Below, piece by piece: positions 45,968 through 57,291 of a DNA stretch of 64,000 bases. The DNA comes from Tuctoria greenei. Its lineage: Eukaryota; Streptophyta; Magnoliopsida; Poales; Poaceae. The notes beneath the pieces were generated by a model, which saw nothing but the letters and a program-made list of their open reading frames with translations, made no database searches and had not been told where the DNA came from. The translations under genes were made by a program, and so were the position numbers. Every line of letters begins with the position of its first letter. Position 1 is the first letter of the stretch. The DNA lies in contig JAYESD010000008.1 in the NCBI GenBank assembly GCA_036927565.1, positions 113,940,279 to 114,004,278 of the forward strand, in the 5' to 3' direction.

Positions 45968-48900
45968 ATGGGTTTGCGAGACAAGAAGCGGAGCCAGAGG
46001 CGCGTGCTCGCGCGGCGGACTGCGGCGCCCCGCTCTGGCGAGGGCAAGGACTTCCTGGTGCGTGGCTCGATTCGCTTTCCTCTCTGCCTCCGTCTTATCA
46101 GATTGAATAAACGCAGATTTTGTGCTGATCCGTGCTGTTCCCTGCGCTGTTTCTGCTTTCTTCAGCCGCTGGAAAGAGGGCCGGAGAAGAGGTTGCGGAA
46201 GCGGCAGGAACGTGAGGAGCCGGAGAACACCGCCACCGTCCTCTACATCGGTCACATCCCCCACGGATTCTACGAGGACCAGATGCGAGGTGGGTTCCTA
46301 TGCGGCATGGATAGGACGTAGGAACATGGAAGTTTAGTTTATTCGATGAGTGGTGCTAATTGTCTCATCTGCAGGATTCTTTCAGCAGTTCGGTACTGTT
46401 AAGAGGCTTAGGATTGCTCGGAACCGCAAGGTATCTTGTATTACTGTAATACATGATTCATGTGCAGTATCTGTAATCCCCTGACTTGTTTTTGCAATAC
46501 TTTTTAGACAGGAAAGTCCAAGTATTATGGATTCATCGAGTTTGAGAACCCTGATGTAAGCGCCCTTTGAGATACCTGTGCTGTGAACTGTTGTTCATTT
46601 GCTATCTGCTTACTATTTTTGGACTTGATATATCAGGTGGCAAAGGTTGTTGCTGATGAGATGAACAACTACCTCTTGTTTGAGCGTACTTTGGACATTT
46701 CACTTGTTCCGCAGGAGAAAGTTCATCCGAAACTGTAAGTCTCTTCAACCATAATTCTTGTTGGATATAAGTATGTTTGCTTTCATTTTTGATTAAAAAT
46801 AAAAGACTGCGAAAATGAACTCATCTACTCAATAAAAGTGGCTTGAGCTATATAATAAGCACATATGCATTTGGTGAAATAAGAGTGATATAGGTATCTG
46901 TCGGTACCTTGTAGATAGGGTATCCCCGCGTACAAAGAAGAGAAAATATTGTGTCCTGCCTTTTAGGAGGGGAAGCGCCTAGGAACAGCTACGTGTCTCG
47001 CAGTTCTGGACCTCGTCTCCTTGTTGAGGAGGTCTCTGGTGCTTCTACGTGTCCTGTAGCTTCGAACCCTGCCTCCCTGTCGAGGAGGGATCCAGTGCAG
47101 CCACGTGCCCCGCAGCTCCGGACCCCGCCTCCTTGTTGAGGAGGGATCTGGTGTTGCCACGTGTCCCGTAGCTCCGGACCCCACACCTCTGTTGAGGAGG
47201 CTCCGGTGCTGCCACACGTCCCGCAGCTCCGGACCTTGCCTTCTTATTGAGGAGGGCTTCGGTGCTGCCATGTGTCCCGCAACTTCAGATACCGCCTCCC
47301 TGTTGAGGGCTCCGGTGCTGCCATGTGTCTTGCAGCTTCGGACCTCGCCTCCTTGCCGAGGATGGCTTCGGTGCTGCCACGTGTCCTGCAGCTTCGGGCC
47401 TCGTCTTCCTGCTGAGGATGGCTCTGGTAATGCCACGTGTCCCGTACCGTGGCAAGGCGACGTGGGTATTCAAGACCACAAAAGTGCTCCTTCCAAGACC
47501 GCGTTAGTGCGTCATTAAGACCGCATTAGCGCAAAACGTTCAGTGTGCCTTAAAGGCCACGTTAATACACATTCAACAAAGAATTAAGTGCCTTAGATCG
47601 TGTATAGGATATTTAATTCACCTGGGATCACATGTCGGGCCCTAGTCACACTGTGAGTAGTCGGACCATAGCATATAAAAGGCCCGAGCTGCTACCGTAG
47701 AGAAAAGACGAAGCTGAACAAGTTGATCCTAGCACTTAGACACGCAATACAAGACAGACTCCCATGGACATATGGTGTTCCGCTTCGGTGGCCCGAACCA
47801 CGTAAAACTTCCGTGTTCACCTTGTTTTTAGTTCTTGAGTTTACGCTCCACCGAAAAAGAACCTTCGCGGGCTACTTCTTAGTAGTACTGGTAGAAGTGT
47901 TGTTGTTACATTTTGACAGTATCTAATACATACTTGAGATGATAAGGACACATGTTAATAATTTTGTTAAAAATATATTGTCCTCTGTATATATACTGAA
48001 TTTGTGCACCAATTACAATGCACTAGAGTTTTAACGATTGGATGCTGTATTTGTATTGGAGGACTTCCTCCTGTTTTTGTCCATGGGACTACAATGTCAT
48101 AAATCGCAAACAACAAAAGAAAACGTGAGCAAAATGTTAGTATGTTTAGGGTATTTGATGCAGTGAACAATTCACTAATTATTGTAAGAAAGTCTTATTA
48201 TATTACTGATTTTTATGTCATTACTTGACATGAAACAACAACACTTAAGCGGAAATGTTTACTGTGTACCTGTATATGCTGCATTGATGTAACTATGCAT
48301 GGTGGACGAAAAAAGGAGTGACATTTTTGTTTAGTGCAATTTCCATATCTTATAATCAACCCTGTACAGATGGAAAGGGGTGCGACGGGGCTTTATTCCA
48401 GTTGATCGGGTAGCAATTGAACGAAGGAGACACAACAAGGTAATGTGTTGCTATCTACTATTATAGCGAGAAAATGTGCAATGTACTAAATAGCTGTGTT
48501 GTTTGCAGGATAGAACTATAGCGGAACACAAAAGATTGGTTGAAGGGATTGTAAAGCGAGATGAAAAGCGTCGCAAGAGAATCAAGGCTGCTGGTATTGA
48601 CTACGAGTGTCCAGCCCTTGTAAGTAAATTACATACTATTGATTAAAATAATGACATCTTGAACAGTTAAACAAGTCTTATGCCTTTAATGTTGCTGAAC
48701 AATTTGTGGAATCACATGATCATAATGTTTCGTTTCTGTATTGTTGATCCTTTTATGTCTCCTTTATGCCAGTCATTGAAACCTTTATGCCAGTCAGACT
48801 TATTTTACTTCCGGATGTTATAATCATCTTAAATCTGGCACAGCTTTTTTATTTTCATGACAAATGTGGAATGGGCTTTGGGATTCTTGTTTTGCGGTAA

Positions 48901-49755
48901 ACTTAAGTGTGGCTTGCAAGGAAAAATGTTAGTAATTGATTAGGAGAGTGTGGAAGACAAATGTTGTGCAAAATATAATTATGTTACTCTGAATTTTTTC
49001 TCAGCTAATTGCCCCAAAAATTGAATTAATTTTTTTAGTCCAAAAATTAATGAATTTAATAAATCGAATAATTCTATTTTAATAGAAGTTACTTTCATAG
49101 AATGGTGAAATGAGGCTTTTATCTCATATAATCGATCATGAAGTGACTTTGGCACATACTGGTTCTGACTCGAATGATTTTGTTGATTAGTCGATCACAA
49201 ATATGGGACCCAAACAAGCTACATGAGAGTTCCACATGCTCATGTTATTTTGCTGATTAGTCGATCACAAATAACACAAATGCGCCATGAAGAGGCACCC
49301 AGTACAATAATGAGTGTCACTTGATAGATCATATATCTTGAACCAAGTACATGATTGTCATGCTTATAGAAGCTATGAACACAATTATAAATGTCCACAG
49401 CTGATTTTCTCATAAATTGCAAATGGGAAATAGGATTACCATATCAACTCAAGGGCTCACTTATGATGTTCATCTTTTCTTCATGGTTTGTTTCAATCAT
49501 TAATATTATGACAGTACTCGTCTTCAAATGCACTTCTGGATGACGTACAAAACACATACTTTCGTAATTTTGAGAATGGGACATGCTACCCTTGTCATGC
49601 TGTCTATTTGAGCAACTCGGTGCCTTATTTCCTTGCATAGTGGGATATAAATTATGACAACTCCCCTGTATGCTAATCCGCTTGTTTGTTCTTTGATTGT
49701 ACAGGTTGGGAGCATTCAGCCTGAAGCCAAAAAGATCAAGTTTGATGAGGATTAA
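45968..49755 (+). CDS. RRM nucleolar protein, MKI67 FHA domain-interacting nucleolar phosphoprotein-like (NIFK family), 8 exons
   Basis: Predicted exons: 45968-46057, 46166-46289, 46375-46430, 46508-46555, 46637-46734, 48370-48439, 48509-48619, 49705-49755, giving 215 aa; all introns are GT-AG and all phases fit. The start is the first ATG (MGLRDKKRSQRR), followed by a basic, likely nucleolar N-terminus. An RRM spans about residues 54-131 with RNP2 VLYIGHI (55-61) and RNP1 SKYYGFIEF (94-102). After it come WKGVRRGFIPVD and a Lys/Arg-rich helix (DEKRRKRIKAAGIDYECP), both typical of the family. It resembles Arabidopsis At5g04600 from memory (about 220 aa). Known role of the family: pre-rRNA processing for the large ribosomal subunit in the nucleolus (yeast Nop15, human NIFK). 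No lesion seen. Intron 5 is enlarged by a solo LTR. Upstream site II and telo-box fit a ribosome-biogenesis gene. Confidence 0.92.
46899..47918 (+). mobile_element. Solo LTR in intron 5 of the RRM gene, related to element A
   Basis: 1020 bases starting TGTCGGTACC and ending TTTTGACA, flanked by a perfect target duplication gtatc (46894-46898 and 47919-47923). Start, end and TATA box (TATAAAAG, 47675-47682) match the plan of the LTR of A, so it is a relative left by recombination between two LTRs. It lies in the same orientation as the gene, so its own promoter or poly(A) signal could affect the transcript; this is not shown. No internal element sequence is present. Confidence 0.9.
46980..47455 (+). 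repeat. Tandem ~58-base repeats in the solo LTR
   Basis: About eight imperfect units, each with CCACGTGTCCCGCAGCTCCGG-like and CTCCTTGTTGAGGAGG-like parts. The second part is itself an inverted repeat (CTCC...GAGG). Units differ by scattered substitutions and small indels. Open frames on the minus strand here are repeat by-products. Confidence 0.8.
49183..49273. repeat. Direct repeat in intron 7
   Basis: TTGATTAGTCGATCACAAATA at 49183-49203 recurs at 49253-49273 with one change, 70 bases apart. Rest of intron 7 (48620-49704) shows nothing recognised. Confidence 0.7.
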
Positions 49756-51058
49756 TGTTTTACATAAGTTGCAGATGGATCCTCTGCAGTGTCCGAGGGG
49801 CTGGGCAGTTAACCTGGGTGGCTGGCTTTAATTTATGTTTAAGGCTTTGGTCATTGCCGACAACGTACTTCTCTTTTGTTATGTGCCTTTATTTGGTCAA
49901 ATGTTACCAAGTATGAAGATAAAATGAGAACAACGCTGGACCCCTGAAAGATGTTATGGGTATTAAATTAAACTCACGGAACTTCTATTCTCGCAGTTGA
50001 AAGTCAACAACAAAACAACCAAGTTTTTCTTCCTAGCATATGAAACTTAACAATTTTATTAATAATTATTTTTTTAAAGAAGTAATAGTGGAATAAGGCT
50101 ATTTCCAACGGAGGAGGTAAAAGAACCCCAATCCCTCAAATCACTCTCAAGCATCTGACACTTTCATTTTACTTTGGGTGATTCCCGAGGCGCAAGGATG
50201 CATATGCCCGGCAGGCGAGGCATCCTCGCTCGCTCTTATTTCTCGCTTGCTTCATCATTCTGCCCGCCAACCGGCCTCCGAAGCTGACACTACCGCAGTG
50301 ACTTCCCCTGGCAGCGTTCTTCGCCCACGTGGCGTCGCTGCCTCGTGCTCCCTCAACTCTCGACTGCCTGGCACAGTTCGCGACGGATTCACATCCAATT
50401 GCACTGCAGTTAGTGCGACTGATATATGAGCCCGTTCGCGACGCTCGAGGCCTCTCCGATCACAAAGCACAACATTGTCGCGTTCGATGCCGGCGATGCC
50501 CTGCTCCTCAAGACCTCGCGCTGTCAAGGTTTGCCTCGCTCCGCCGCTGCCACTGTCGCCCAACTCCACTTCGCCCCTATTCCCTCACGACTCCCCCACC
50601 GCGAGCCATGGTGTCGTCTCGTCCGGTGCTGCCTGCTCCTCGACCTCGCGTTGTCGAGGTTCGCTCGCCCTGTCGAGGTCCACCTCCCGCCCCCTCCAAC
50701 CGTCGCGAACGGGAAAGCGTCAGCGTCCTTCAAGCCCACAACCAGGTGTCGTCCAAGATCCTCCCCTCCCATTCGCTCCTATGTTTCTTGTCACCGCTGC
50801 ACTATCGGATTTGCGGCCGCGGGGCCCAAGCACCGTCCTGGACGCCATCAAAGTTGCAGCGAGCTCTGGGCCAAGTAGCTTCGTATCCAAGGGTGCATTT
50901 TCCTGGAGGTGTTCGCCACCCGTTCGCAGCTGGCAAGAAATGCGGTTTTAAAACGCGTCCAATGTTGGAGACGGGAGAAAATGAAATAGATAAATTGTAC
51001 CATAGCCGTCTTCAAATGTTAAAATGGGGTTTTATTTTTGCATCTTGTTGCAGAAGTC
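49756..51058. other. 3' flank of the gene and CpG-rich stretch without a recognised gene
   Basis: 49756-50100 is the likely 3' UTR and AT-rich flank. 50170-50950 is rich in C, G and CpG with overlapping open frames in several phases, but no known domain, no consistent frame and Pro/Ser/Arg-rich translations. It could be a gene fragment carried by a transposon or the relic of a promoter; neither is supported further. Confidence 0.4.
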
Positions 51059-51061
51059 TAG

Positions 51062-53807
51062 CACTACAAGAAACGGGGAATTGACCGTCGGGTTATTTAG
51101 AACCGTTGGAGTCGACACATATAGTTGACTTATGGTTGTCGGTTTAGGGAGACCGACACATCTAATGTATGGGAGTCGGCCTATCAGAAATAACTGATGC
51201 TGCTAACTAATAACCGTCGGCCGACCTGGCTAAACTGACGGCTTTATTAGAGTCGTCGCCTCAACCGACAGAACCGACAGGTCAAATAAAGTTGTCGACC
51301 AACAGGTTGACGGTCATACACGTGGGCCTGCTAGAGGCTCGACTTCGCGCCTGCGTGCCCCCAAAACCCTATTCGGTTTCCAAATTGATCCCGCCGTTTC
51401 TCGCCTCCCGCTGAGCCCTGCCTCACGCCGCCGTCGCCTTGTCGTTGCCGCCTCCCGCCGCCGAGCCCCGCCTCCCGAGCTCGGAGCCCTGACCTCTCGC
51501 CTCCTGCCGCCGCCTCCCATCGAGCCCTCCCTCACGCCGCCGTCGCCTCCCGTCGCCAAGCCCCGCCTCCCGAACCCCGCCTCCCAAGCGCCGAGCTTGC
51601 GTCCCGCCACGCGAGCCCTGCCTCTCGAGCCTGCCTCCCGAGCACCGAGCCCGCCTCCCGCCTCCCGAGCCCCGGTCTCCCGAGCAGCAGCGCCTCCTGT
51701 CTCCGAGCCCCGTTGTAGAGGTTAAGGTAATCCCGGTTGTTACTTGTTAATTTTTCCTTCCATCTTTTGCAAGTTAATTAATGATTGATTACGATGATTA
51801 CTTGTTGATATTGTCACACTAATATGATTATGTGAGCTTGGTTAAATGTATATGCCAATTGAATGTATATGCAAGTTAAATGTATATGCGAGTTGATATT
51901 GTCACACTAATATGTATACGTCATGCTAACATATGTTGCACTAATATTCACACAATGCAAGTTGAACTAGCAATGGTTAATAAGTAAATGTAAGATTCAT
52001 TGTAAGTTGACAATTTAAGTTGTACTAATTTAAGGTGTAATAATTGAACTCGTACATTATGTGACTTTGAGTGTTTAATTCGAAGATTTTGTATGTTGAT
52101 TAATGTATTATGACATACGTGCGTTAGTGCATGTTACGCCTGACACGACACACATTAAATGCGTTCGTGTCATAAAAGATGATTCTAGTCGTAACCTATG
52201 CGTCAAGACGAGTACGGAGGCTTGTGGAGGATGGACTCAGACTTGGAACTTTCATCTCTGACCAACTTTCTCCCTCCCTCTCTCTCTCGTTCTTTCCAAT
52301 CTCGTAAATGACTGAATAATGAAAATGAGCAACATAACCTATAGAAATTTGATTACCTATTCCGAATCGGCACGTTTCACATGCGATAGGCATGTGAGGC
52401 ATGCAGGTTCGGGATTGTCCCTTTTTGGACAACCTGATAGTGACCGAGGACGTGCTTTTGACGATATATAGGTATGGGGTCTGTATCCGAACGTAATTTC
52501 AACAGCATAACGTTGATGTTCTTTGCTTCTTCATTTTTGGGTGTGTAGTGGAGAACAGCGGGTTATGCTGCTGAATTTTTATCCGAATTCGGACTCCATG
52601 TCTTGTCATTAGCATGTTTAATCGGTCACTCTTGGGTGAGTTTAGGACCTATCTGACTAATTGTAGGAGCTATCACATAACATAAAAATAAACTAATGAT
52701 AATTTGCCTGCTTTGAAGGTATAAGCTGAAAACGAGTGACGATCGTAAGGCGATGTATGCTGGTTGGAGTTCAACTGGTGCACACACTACGGAATGGGCT
52801 CGTATCAAGCCTTTTCTAGTGGTGCTCGTGTTGCGAAATGTCCGTGTACCAAGTGTCATAATCGTCGATGTCTGTATAAGTTTGAAATTGAGGTGCACCT
52901 TTGCAAGCATGGATTTATGCCCGACAACTTAGCATGGCACGAGCATGGAGAGATGGATCATGAAAGTGAGTTGCATGAAAACGAGGATGAAGATCAGATG
53001 GATGAGATGTTAGCGTACGTTGCTAGAGAGTACGAAGAGCGGTCACCACCGTAGGAGGTGGATACGTTTTACAAGCTTCTTGTCGACGCAGATGAAAAAG
53101 TGTATGAGGGGGCGAAAGTGACCGTTTTGCAGGTGGTGACACGACTTATGGCGATGAAGTCTAAGTTCAATTTTGCAAACAATTGCTACAATGGTATTTT
53201 GAAACTGATTAATGATCTCCTTCCATCGAATCATAAGATGCCGAAAGACATATACCATTCTAAGAAGATTTTGGCCGATCTGGGCATGAATTATGAGAAG
53301 ATTGATGCGTGCAAGCATAATTGCATGTTGTTTTGGAAGGAACACAAGAACTATACTCATTGTATGCATCGCAAGACATCTAGATATGTGGAGGTTCTGA
53401 ATGATGATGGAGAAGAAATAACTACAAAAGTACCGATCAAACAACTTCAGTACATGTCTATCACATCAAGGCTAAAACAGTTGTTTCTGTCCAAAGAAAC
53501 AGCAAATCAGATGAGGTGACATTCTGAAGGGAAACATGAGAGTGATGACAAAGATATTATGACGCCTCCTTCAGATGGTGAGGCTTGGCAAGCTCTAGAT
53601 CGTTTCGATCCGGAGTTTGCAAGAGATCCTAGAAATGTTCGTCTTTGGATGTCAACAGATGGCTTCACTCCTTTTAGCACCAGTAGCATCCCATACTCTT
53701 GTTGGCTTGTATTTATCGTGCCATACAATTTGCCTCCCAACTTGTGCATGAAAGAAGGATACATATTCCTCGCGGCCATCATTCCTGGTCCTCAACATCC
53801 AGGGTAG
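51062..53807 (+). mobile_element. CACTA (En/Spm) transposon, left part
   Basis: Terminal sequence CACTACAAGAAA at 51062-51073, the common grass CACTA end. Subterminal region 51085-51320 has repeated CCGTCGG/CCGACA units in both orientations, the usual transposase binding arrays. 51340-51720 is a C-rich CCTCCCGAGCC-like low-complexity tract; 51720-52600 is AT-rich, likely intron or leader. Transposase remains follow. The right end is missing; homology stops at about 53807. Confidence 0.85.
52764..53807 (+). pseudogene. CACTA transposase (TnpD-like, transposase-associated domain), truncated
   Basis: 52764-53054 carries the transposase-associated domain: CPCTKCHNRRC with Cys pairs, then VHLCKHGFMPDNLAWHEHGE. 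A TAG at 53052 ends it. 53058-53519 holds the following TnpD part (FYKLLVDADEKVYEG, LINDLLPSNHKMPKDIYHSKKIL, DACKHNCMLFWKE), ended by TGA at 53517. The same frame goes on at 53520-53807 with WQALDRFDPEFARDPRNVRL and PPNLCMKEGYIFLAAIIPGPQHPG. The rest of the transposase (catalytic Asp/Glu region of Transposase_21) is absent, so the protein is dead. Confidence 0.85.
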
Positions 53808-53939
53808 AAAATCATGGGGATGGATATTTGGTTCATCATCCAACACTCCTCTAACGGGTTGACTTCATTGGCCCGTGATCAAATTCATGCTAAAGTTGGA
53901 GGGGACCTCTTCTCAGTGATCATGAGAAGGATACATTTT

Positions 53940-54167
53940 TAATTGAGGAGAAGGTCACCATTCAAAGGGGTGGATCCATAATGCTTCAATTCCGTTGGAA
54001 AGGCATGCACACCATTGACAAGGTGGACATGCTAGCCACGAAACTGGACCTCCTGTTGAAAGATCAAGAAGGTCAAGCCAATGGAGAAGTGTTTGAATGA
54101 TCCAAGCCATGGGTGTTCACATGATTTGTGAAATCCATGTCAACAAGGGGCACTTGAGGTTTATTTC
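53940..54167 (+). pseudogene. Probable Athila-like gag fragment
   Basis: Between the CACTA break and element 4. A reading gives DKVDMLATKLDLLLKDQEG and, in another frame, HMICEIHVNKGH, which look like the linker and the zinc knuckle start of Athila-type gags as I know them. Short, shifted and without ends. 53808-53940 shows nothing clear. Confidence 0.4.
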
Positions 54168-57023
54168 TGTAACACCCTCATTTTCATCCATCATGCATTG
54201 CATACATTCTAATACATGTCTAATATTAATCCACATAAAAATGAATAATTTTAAAATGAATTTAGAGTAAATCCACACTTAAGAATTCTGGGAGTGCGGA
54301 CTAGTCCGTTTTTGGTGCGGACTAGTCCGATTTTTCTCTTACTTTGATCGGACATGTCCGTTTTGCTGCGGACTATTCCGATCTTTGCCTCTGGATTCTT
54401 TCGGACTTGTCCAGTCCATTGCGGACTAGTCCGGTGTTCCAATTCCTTGGAAATTTTGCTAAGTCCCTAGACGTGTCCGGGCTTGTCCGGTACTCCAGCG
54501 GACTTGTCCGTTTTCCCCTTTGACTAAAGTCGGACTTGTCCAATTTTGGCCAGACTTGTTTGTTTTTCCCCTCTGGAAAAGTTTGTACTTATCCGATGTC
54601 CAGTACGGACTTGTACGATATCTCTCTGTCTAACTTCAGACTAGTCCGGCCTTTTTCGGACTTGTCCGGTAAATCGTGACTCTGAGTTGATCTTTTGTTT
54701 CACGACTTGTTTCTTGGGTTTTACATTAAGTGAGCCTAGGGATGTCGTGCCTAACTCTTTTAGAGCCCATGTGGGAACCCACACCTGCCTCAACCCTCCC
54801 CAAACTCGAATTCATTGAAACCCTAGCCTCCACCTCTATATAAACAACCCCACCCCTTGACTTAACATCCTTTTGCCTCAATTGAAGTCCACCCAAACCC
54901 TAGTTCATGGAGAGCCACCACCGATGAGGGAGAAGGAGATCCCAAGCAAGAAGAAGAAGAGAAGGAAATGAAAGAGGATCAAGATCTCCATCAAGTTTTG
55001 TTCTCTATCACCAATTCACCTCCAAGTTCTTCATCAGCCCTAGATCTTCAAGATCCAAGTGTTGTATCCAAAACTCTTGATTCATTGGAGCTCTAAACAC
55101 ATGGTATACCTTCTACTCCCTTTCTCTCACGTGAATTCAACCCCAATTCTCGAATTCCGGTCGATCTAGAAAACCCTAGTTCGCTAGTTCCGTGAAGTGC
55201 GGACTAGTCCGGTCCCTAGCAGACTAGTCCGATTTTTCTGGTTAAATTGTGTTGAATTAATTCCAAAATTTGATCAAATCAACTCCAAACCTGTGTAAAC
55301 TTCTTAATAACCATTGTAATTGATTAATAAACATTATTAACAACTAATTAACTAGTTTTGCTTTGCAATTGATTAATCATGTATGTCATGTCATATTGAG
55401 TAATATTTGTGCACTCTTTGATTTTGTTTCTTGTCTTGTATGTTTATTGCTTGGTTTAGACGGATTGGCGCTAGAGAGTGCTGCGGAGGATCTCCATCAC
55501 CAAGAGTTTGAAGGCTTTGACCCGAACCAATCCTAAGAGCAAAGCAAGTGTCCTTGAACATATTGATCCTGTTTCCAAAGTAAATGTTTTGTTTGCAAAA
55601 CTGCATGCTTGTGTCAATTTGATGGGAATCCTATGATAGGAAGTTTACTAGCTTTGTTAACCACCCTTATTGCCTGGAATTCATGGTAGAGAGTCGGGAA
55701 GGGCTTTTTACCCTTTTTGCTTTGCTTAATTAATTGGGATGGGAAACCAACTATACCACTTAACTTAATTATGCATTTATGAGATTGTGATTAACATGAA
55801 CTAGTTAATATGATATGGTAATGGGTGATCTAAGCAAGCCTGGTATGTGGATGGGTTGGATGTTATGGTGGTTGCTTGCTTTAGATCTAAGGACCTGTTC
55901 ATGCTTGAATAAGCCATGACAACTGTGCCACCACGAGGCCAAGTATGGGTGCGACATAGCTGATTAATTAGGGATTTGCCAGTGCTATTTGGACCAGTAG
56001 GGATGCTCGGGGAAGGGGTAGTCGGATTGGGTTTGTTGATGATTGGTGGGACTACCTTGGGATCCAAATGGCTCAAGAGGGGGCCCTTGGTTGAAGATGT
56101 TCTCAGTTGGAGACATCGCCACTGGTGAAACCTCAGTGGGGTCTAAATAGGCTAGTAATCCCTTTGTAAAGGCTATTTTGTGATCTCTTGGCCACACACC
56201 GTCTGAAGTGTGAGACGGCATAATAGAGGTTCTAGTCACTGCAAGGTGATGAAATCACAAACACGTGGGTAAAGTGGTACAAACTCTGCAGAGACTAATT
56301 AAAACTATCATGATAGCCGTGCTTCCGGTTACGAGCACCTGGACAACTTCCATGATTAGAGGGAAATTGGTATGGTTATGGTTTGGTACTGGTTATGGCT
56401 GGTTATGGATTAATTCTGGTATTGGATATGGTTAATGGAAATGGTAAAATCTGGTATGATGGTGATGGATATGGAAGATGAACTTGTACTATGTTAATAA
56501 CTATGGTTTATGATGATTTTACTTCACATACATGTAATATATTGCTTTTCGAATGTTTTAATGTACTTTTCAGCACTTAGCCATTATTATATTCGTCATT
56601 TGAATCAGCTACATATCATACTTTCCACACTTGCTGAGTATGACATGTGCACACCTTTGCAATTCCCACACCAACAGTTGCAGGTCAGGATTGGGAGTAT
56701 AACATTGATAATGCGGAGTTCTAGGCCGTGTCTGCCGTCAGCTTTGCCTGTGGTGTTGATTGGAGCTGCGCTATACCCTATTTGCTTATGCTGCTTAGTT
56801 GCTCAGTTTAGTTTATTTCTGTTGCATTAGTTGAAACTTGTCATTAATATTCATTAGAGCTTGTATTTGAGGAAGTTATAAATTGTGTAATAAAAGTTCT
56901 TAATAAATCTTGTTCTGTGGAAATTTATGTATATCCTTTTGTGAATGCACTCGTGTATGTGTGTTGAACATCCTGGGCACACATATGCGTTCACTTGGTT
57001 CATTTTCGGTACTGGGTGTCACA
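54168..57023 (+). repeat. 5' LTR of element 4
   Basis: Starts TGTAACACCC, ends GTGTCACA. Palindrome cluster at 54296-54665 with CGGACTAGTCCG, CGGACATGTCCG and CGGACTTGTCCG forms; two more at 55198-55235. TATA box TATATAAA at 54837-54844. The rest (55240-57000) holds no clear ORF; a Tekay-type CTTGCTGAGTATGACATGTG phrase is near 56630. Confidence 0.9.
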
Positions 57024-57026
57024 AAT

Positions 57027-57037
57027 TGGTATCAGCC
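57027..57037 (+). promoter_or_regulatory. Primer binding site of element 4
   Basis: TGGTATCAGCC, a few bases after the LTR; matches the 3' end complement of initiator Met-tRNA except at the end. Confidence 0.85.
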
Positions 57038-57291
57038 ACAGGTTGACCGTAGGATGAAACCTAGGTAGAATGGACACTTTAGAGCACATAGGAGCACTCA
57101 GGAATCGATGTGTTTTGGTTTGGTGTGATGTTTGCTATATATTGTTTGCTTGTGTGCTTAATAGAGGATTTTGGGATGCTTTAGCATTGCCATGTCCACA
57201 TAGGCTTGTATAGGTAGTTGTTTAGCTTCATATCCCTTGATGCATATAGTTGGAGATGTTTTCTAAATTCTTATCTCTTGCTTTTCTTCAG

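Noticed and set aside
46963..47436. Minus-strand open frame of 157 codons with internal repeats
   Set aside because: It is antisense to the tandem repeats of the solo LTR; the repeat length and bias produce the frame.
50329..51084. Plus-strand open frame of 251 codons
   Set aside because: Ser/Pro/Arg-rich with no domain, competing frames in the same DNA, and it runs into the CACTA terminus.
51314..51610. Gly/Arg-rich minus-strand open frame
   Set aside because: Comes from a low-complexity C-rich tract in the CACTA leader.
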